Part shown: positions 29,054 through 29,843 of the stretch, piece by piece
Position numbering within the stretch: position 1 is the stretch's first letter
How the letters are laid out: every line of letters starts with the position of its first letter
Source: Hypsibius dujardini
Taxonomy: Eukaryota > Tardigrada > Eutardigrada > Parachela > Hypsibiidae
DNA: 29,843 bases
Direction: 5' to 3'
NCBI GenBank assembly: GCA_001579985.1
Contig: LRSR01005376.1
Coordinates: forward strand, 1 to 29,843
Notes under the pieces: generated by a model
The model's input: only the letters and a program-made list of their open reading frames with translations
What the model was told of the DNA's origin: nothing
Database searches by the model: none
Position numbers and translations under genes: made by a program

Positions 29054-29843
29054 CTGCGAAGAAATTAGATTTTTCCATTCCATTCTAGATCATACAGTTA
29101 ACGGGGGAAGCAGATAATTAAGACACAAAGAAACAGGTAGACAAATGAAACCGCAGACAGGCAAATACACAAACAATGAACATGGACATATACGCAGACA
29201 GGGATACAACAGTATGGACAGACATACAAACAATCAGACAGGCTAACAAGGGAAATCTGGTCAAAACGCATACAGGTCTATTCACTACCATTTGGACACG
29301 CGCGATCGGTTGTCAGAGGAACTGTACGCAACTGATTATGTCCCTGTGATTAGCTTAAACGAAGATAATTCAGTTTAGAAAAATTAAGCGTTCATAAAAC
29401 TGGGAAAAAGCAGTAAGCCACCCCATACAGCTCAACCCAGAAAAGGTGACCATTTTATTTTCCTCGGACAAAAAAAGTATTCTTCTTGGTCACTGTAATT
29501 GCTCTTCCTATGCATGTTTTTGTACTTTCCTGAACGTTTATCGATGGCCTATTAGAAAAGTATCAATTCAGAGCCTAAACTGACTGACTGAGAGAGAACC
29601 AGGCCTGTCGATAACTTGTTCATCCGATTTTAGGGAGGGTTTTTCACATGCTGTACCTCAGTATTGTTCAACTCTGCGGTCTCAATTCAGGCAACAAATA
29701 TACTTATTTTATGTATATTTGTACTGAAAAACTAAAAATAGATCTGAAAGATTTCAAAACACATGAAAAAAGCACTTTTGACGTCATTTTTTTCATAAAA
29801 TATTTTTTATAAATCGGTCTCCGAACCAATTTGCTTTCCTGAG
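29054..29843. other. Right-edge stretch, probably intron
   Basis: A degenerate CAGACA/CAAACA/ACAGG repeat occupies about 29130-29245 and the rest is AT-rich. No further exon of the minus-strand gene ending at 28946 is recognised. Confidence 0.4.

Noticed and set aside
1-29843. tRNA or rRNA genes
   Set aside because: I looked for GGTTCGA-type T-loops with matching acceptor stems and for conserved rRNA blocks and saw none that fold; a tRNAscan or covariance search would be decisive.

Overview
This is a eukaryotic nuclear window. Almost every recognisable gene is split by short GT-AG introns (mostly 60-460 bp), reading frames match animal protein families, and spacers are about 0.7-1.4 kb. The gene set (lysosomal Pro-X carboxypeptidase, SLC16-type transporter, thyroglobulin-type-1 protein, GTP cyclohydrolase I feedback regulatory protein, D-aminoacyl-tRNA deacylase, CYP2-like P450) and the compactness suggest a small-genome invertebrate animal. 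A tardigrade or similar ecdysozoan would fit, but the species cannot be named from the sequence.

Layout. 1-1911 (minus): five-sixths of a serine carboxypeptidase (PRCP-like), 3' end beyond the left edge. 1912-3282: spacer shared head-to-head with 3283-5564 (plus), a complete seven-exon monocarboxylate-transporter-like gene. 6285-6791 (plus): small secreted protein or prohormone candidate with one C-X5-C ring. 7429-8009: non-autonomous piggyBac-like element with TTAA target duplications. 8274-9247 (plus): secreted protein with two thyroglobulin type-1 repeats. 9620-9917: short hAT-like element. 10466-10999 (minus): acidic, disordered protein of unknown function. 12023-12416: inverted array of a short motif. 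13103-13483 (plus): GFRP. 13502-13613: large hairpin. 14321-15338 (plus): two-exon DTD. 16151-16520: inverted-repeat element. 16794-18947 (minus): gene-fragment graveyard, with P450 exons that stop inside the ExxR motif followed by two terminal exons resembling a cation diffusion facilitator, themselves carrying two nonsense codons. 19869-21526 (minus): three exons of a Pro/Ser-rich protein ending in a polybasic stretch plus a CaaX box (CSIM); its first exon may lie 5.7 kb away at 27196-27215. 22 kb to the end is mostly non-coding as far as I can see, with GACA-type satellites, a possible receptor-tail exon, and a terminal exon of another minus-strand gene at 28946-29053.

The genes do not form one pathway. 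GFRP (tetrahydrobiopterin control) and DTD (translation proofreading) are neighbours but probably independent. The window is best read as ordinary housekeeping and accessory genes interspersed with DNA-transposon relics, foldback structures and one decayed locus. I found no convincing new multi-gene system. The most unusual items are the piggyBac-like element with its diagnostic asymmetric repeats, the composite P450/CDF pseudogene locus, the extended GFRP, the C-X5-C secreted protein and the inverted motif array.
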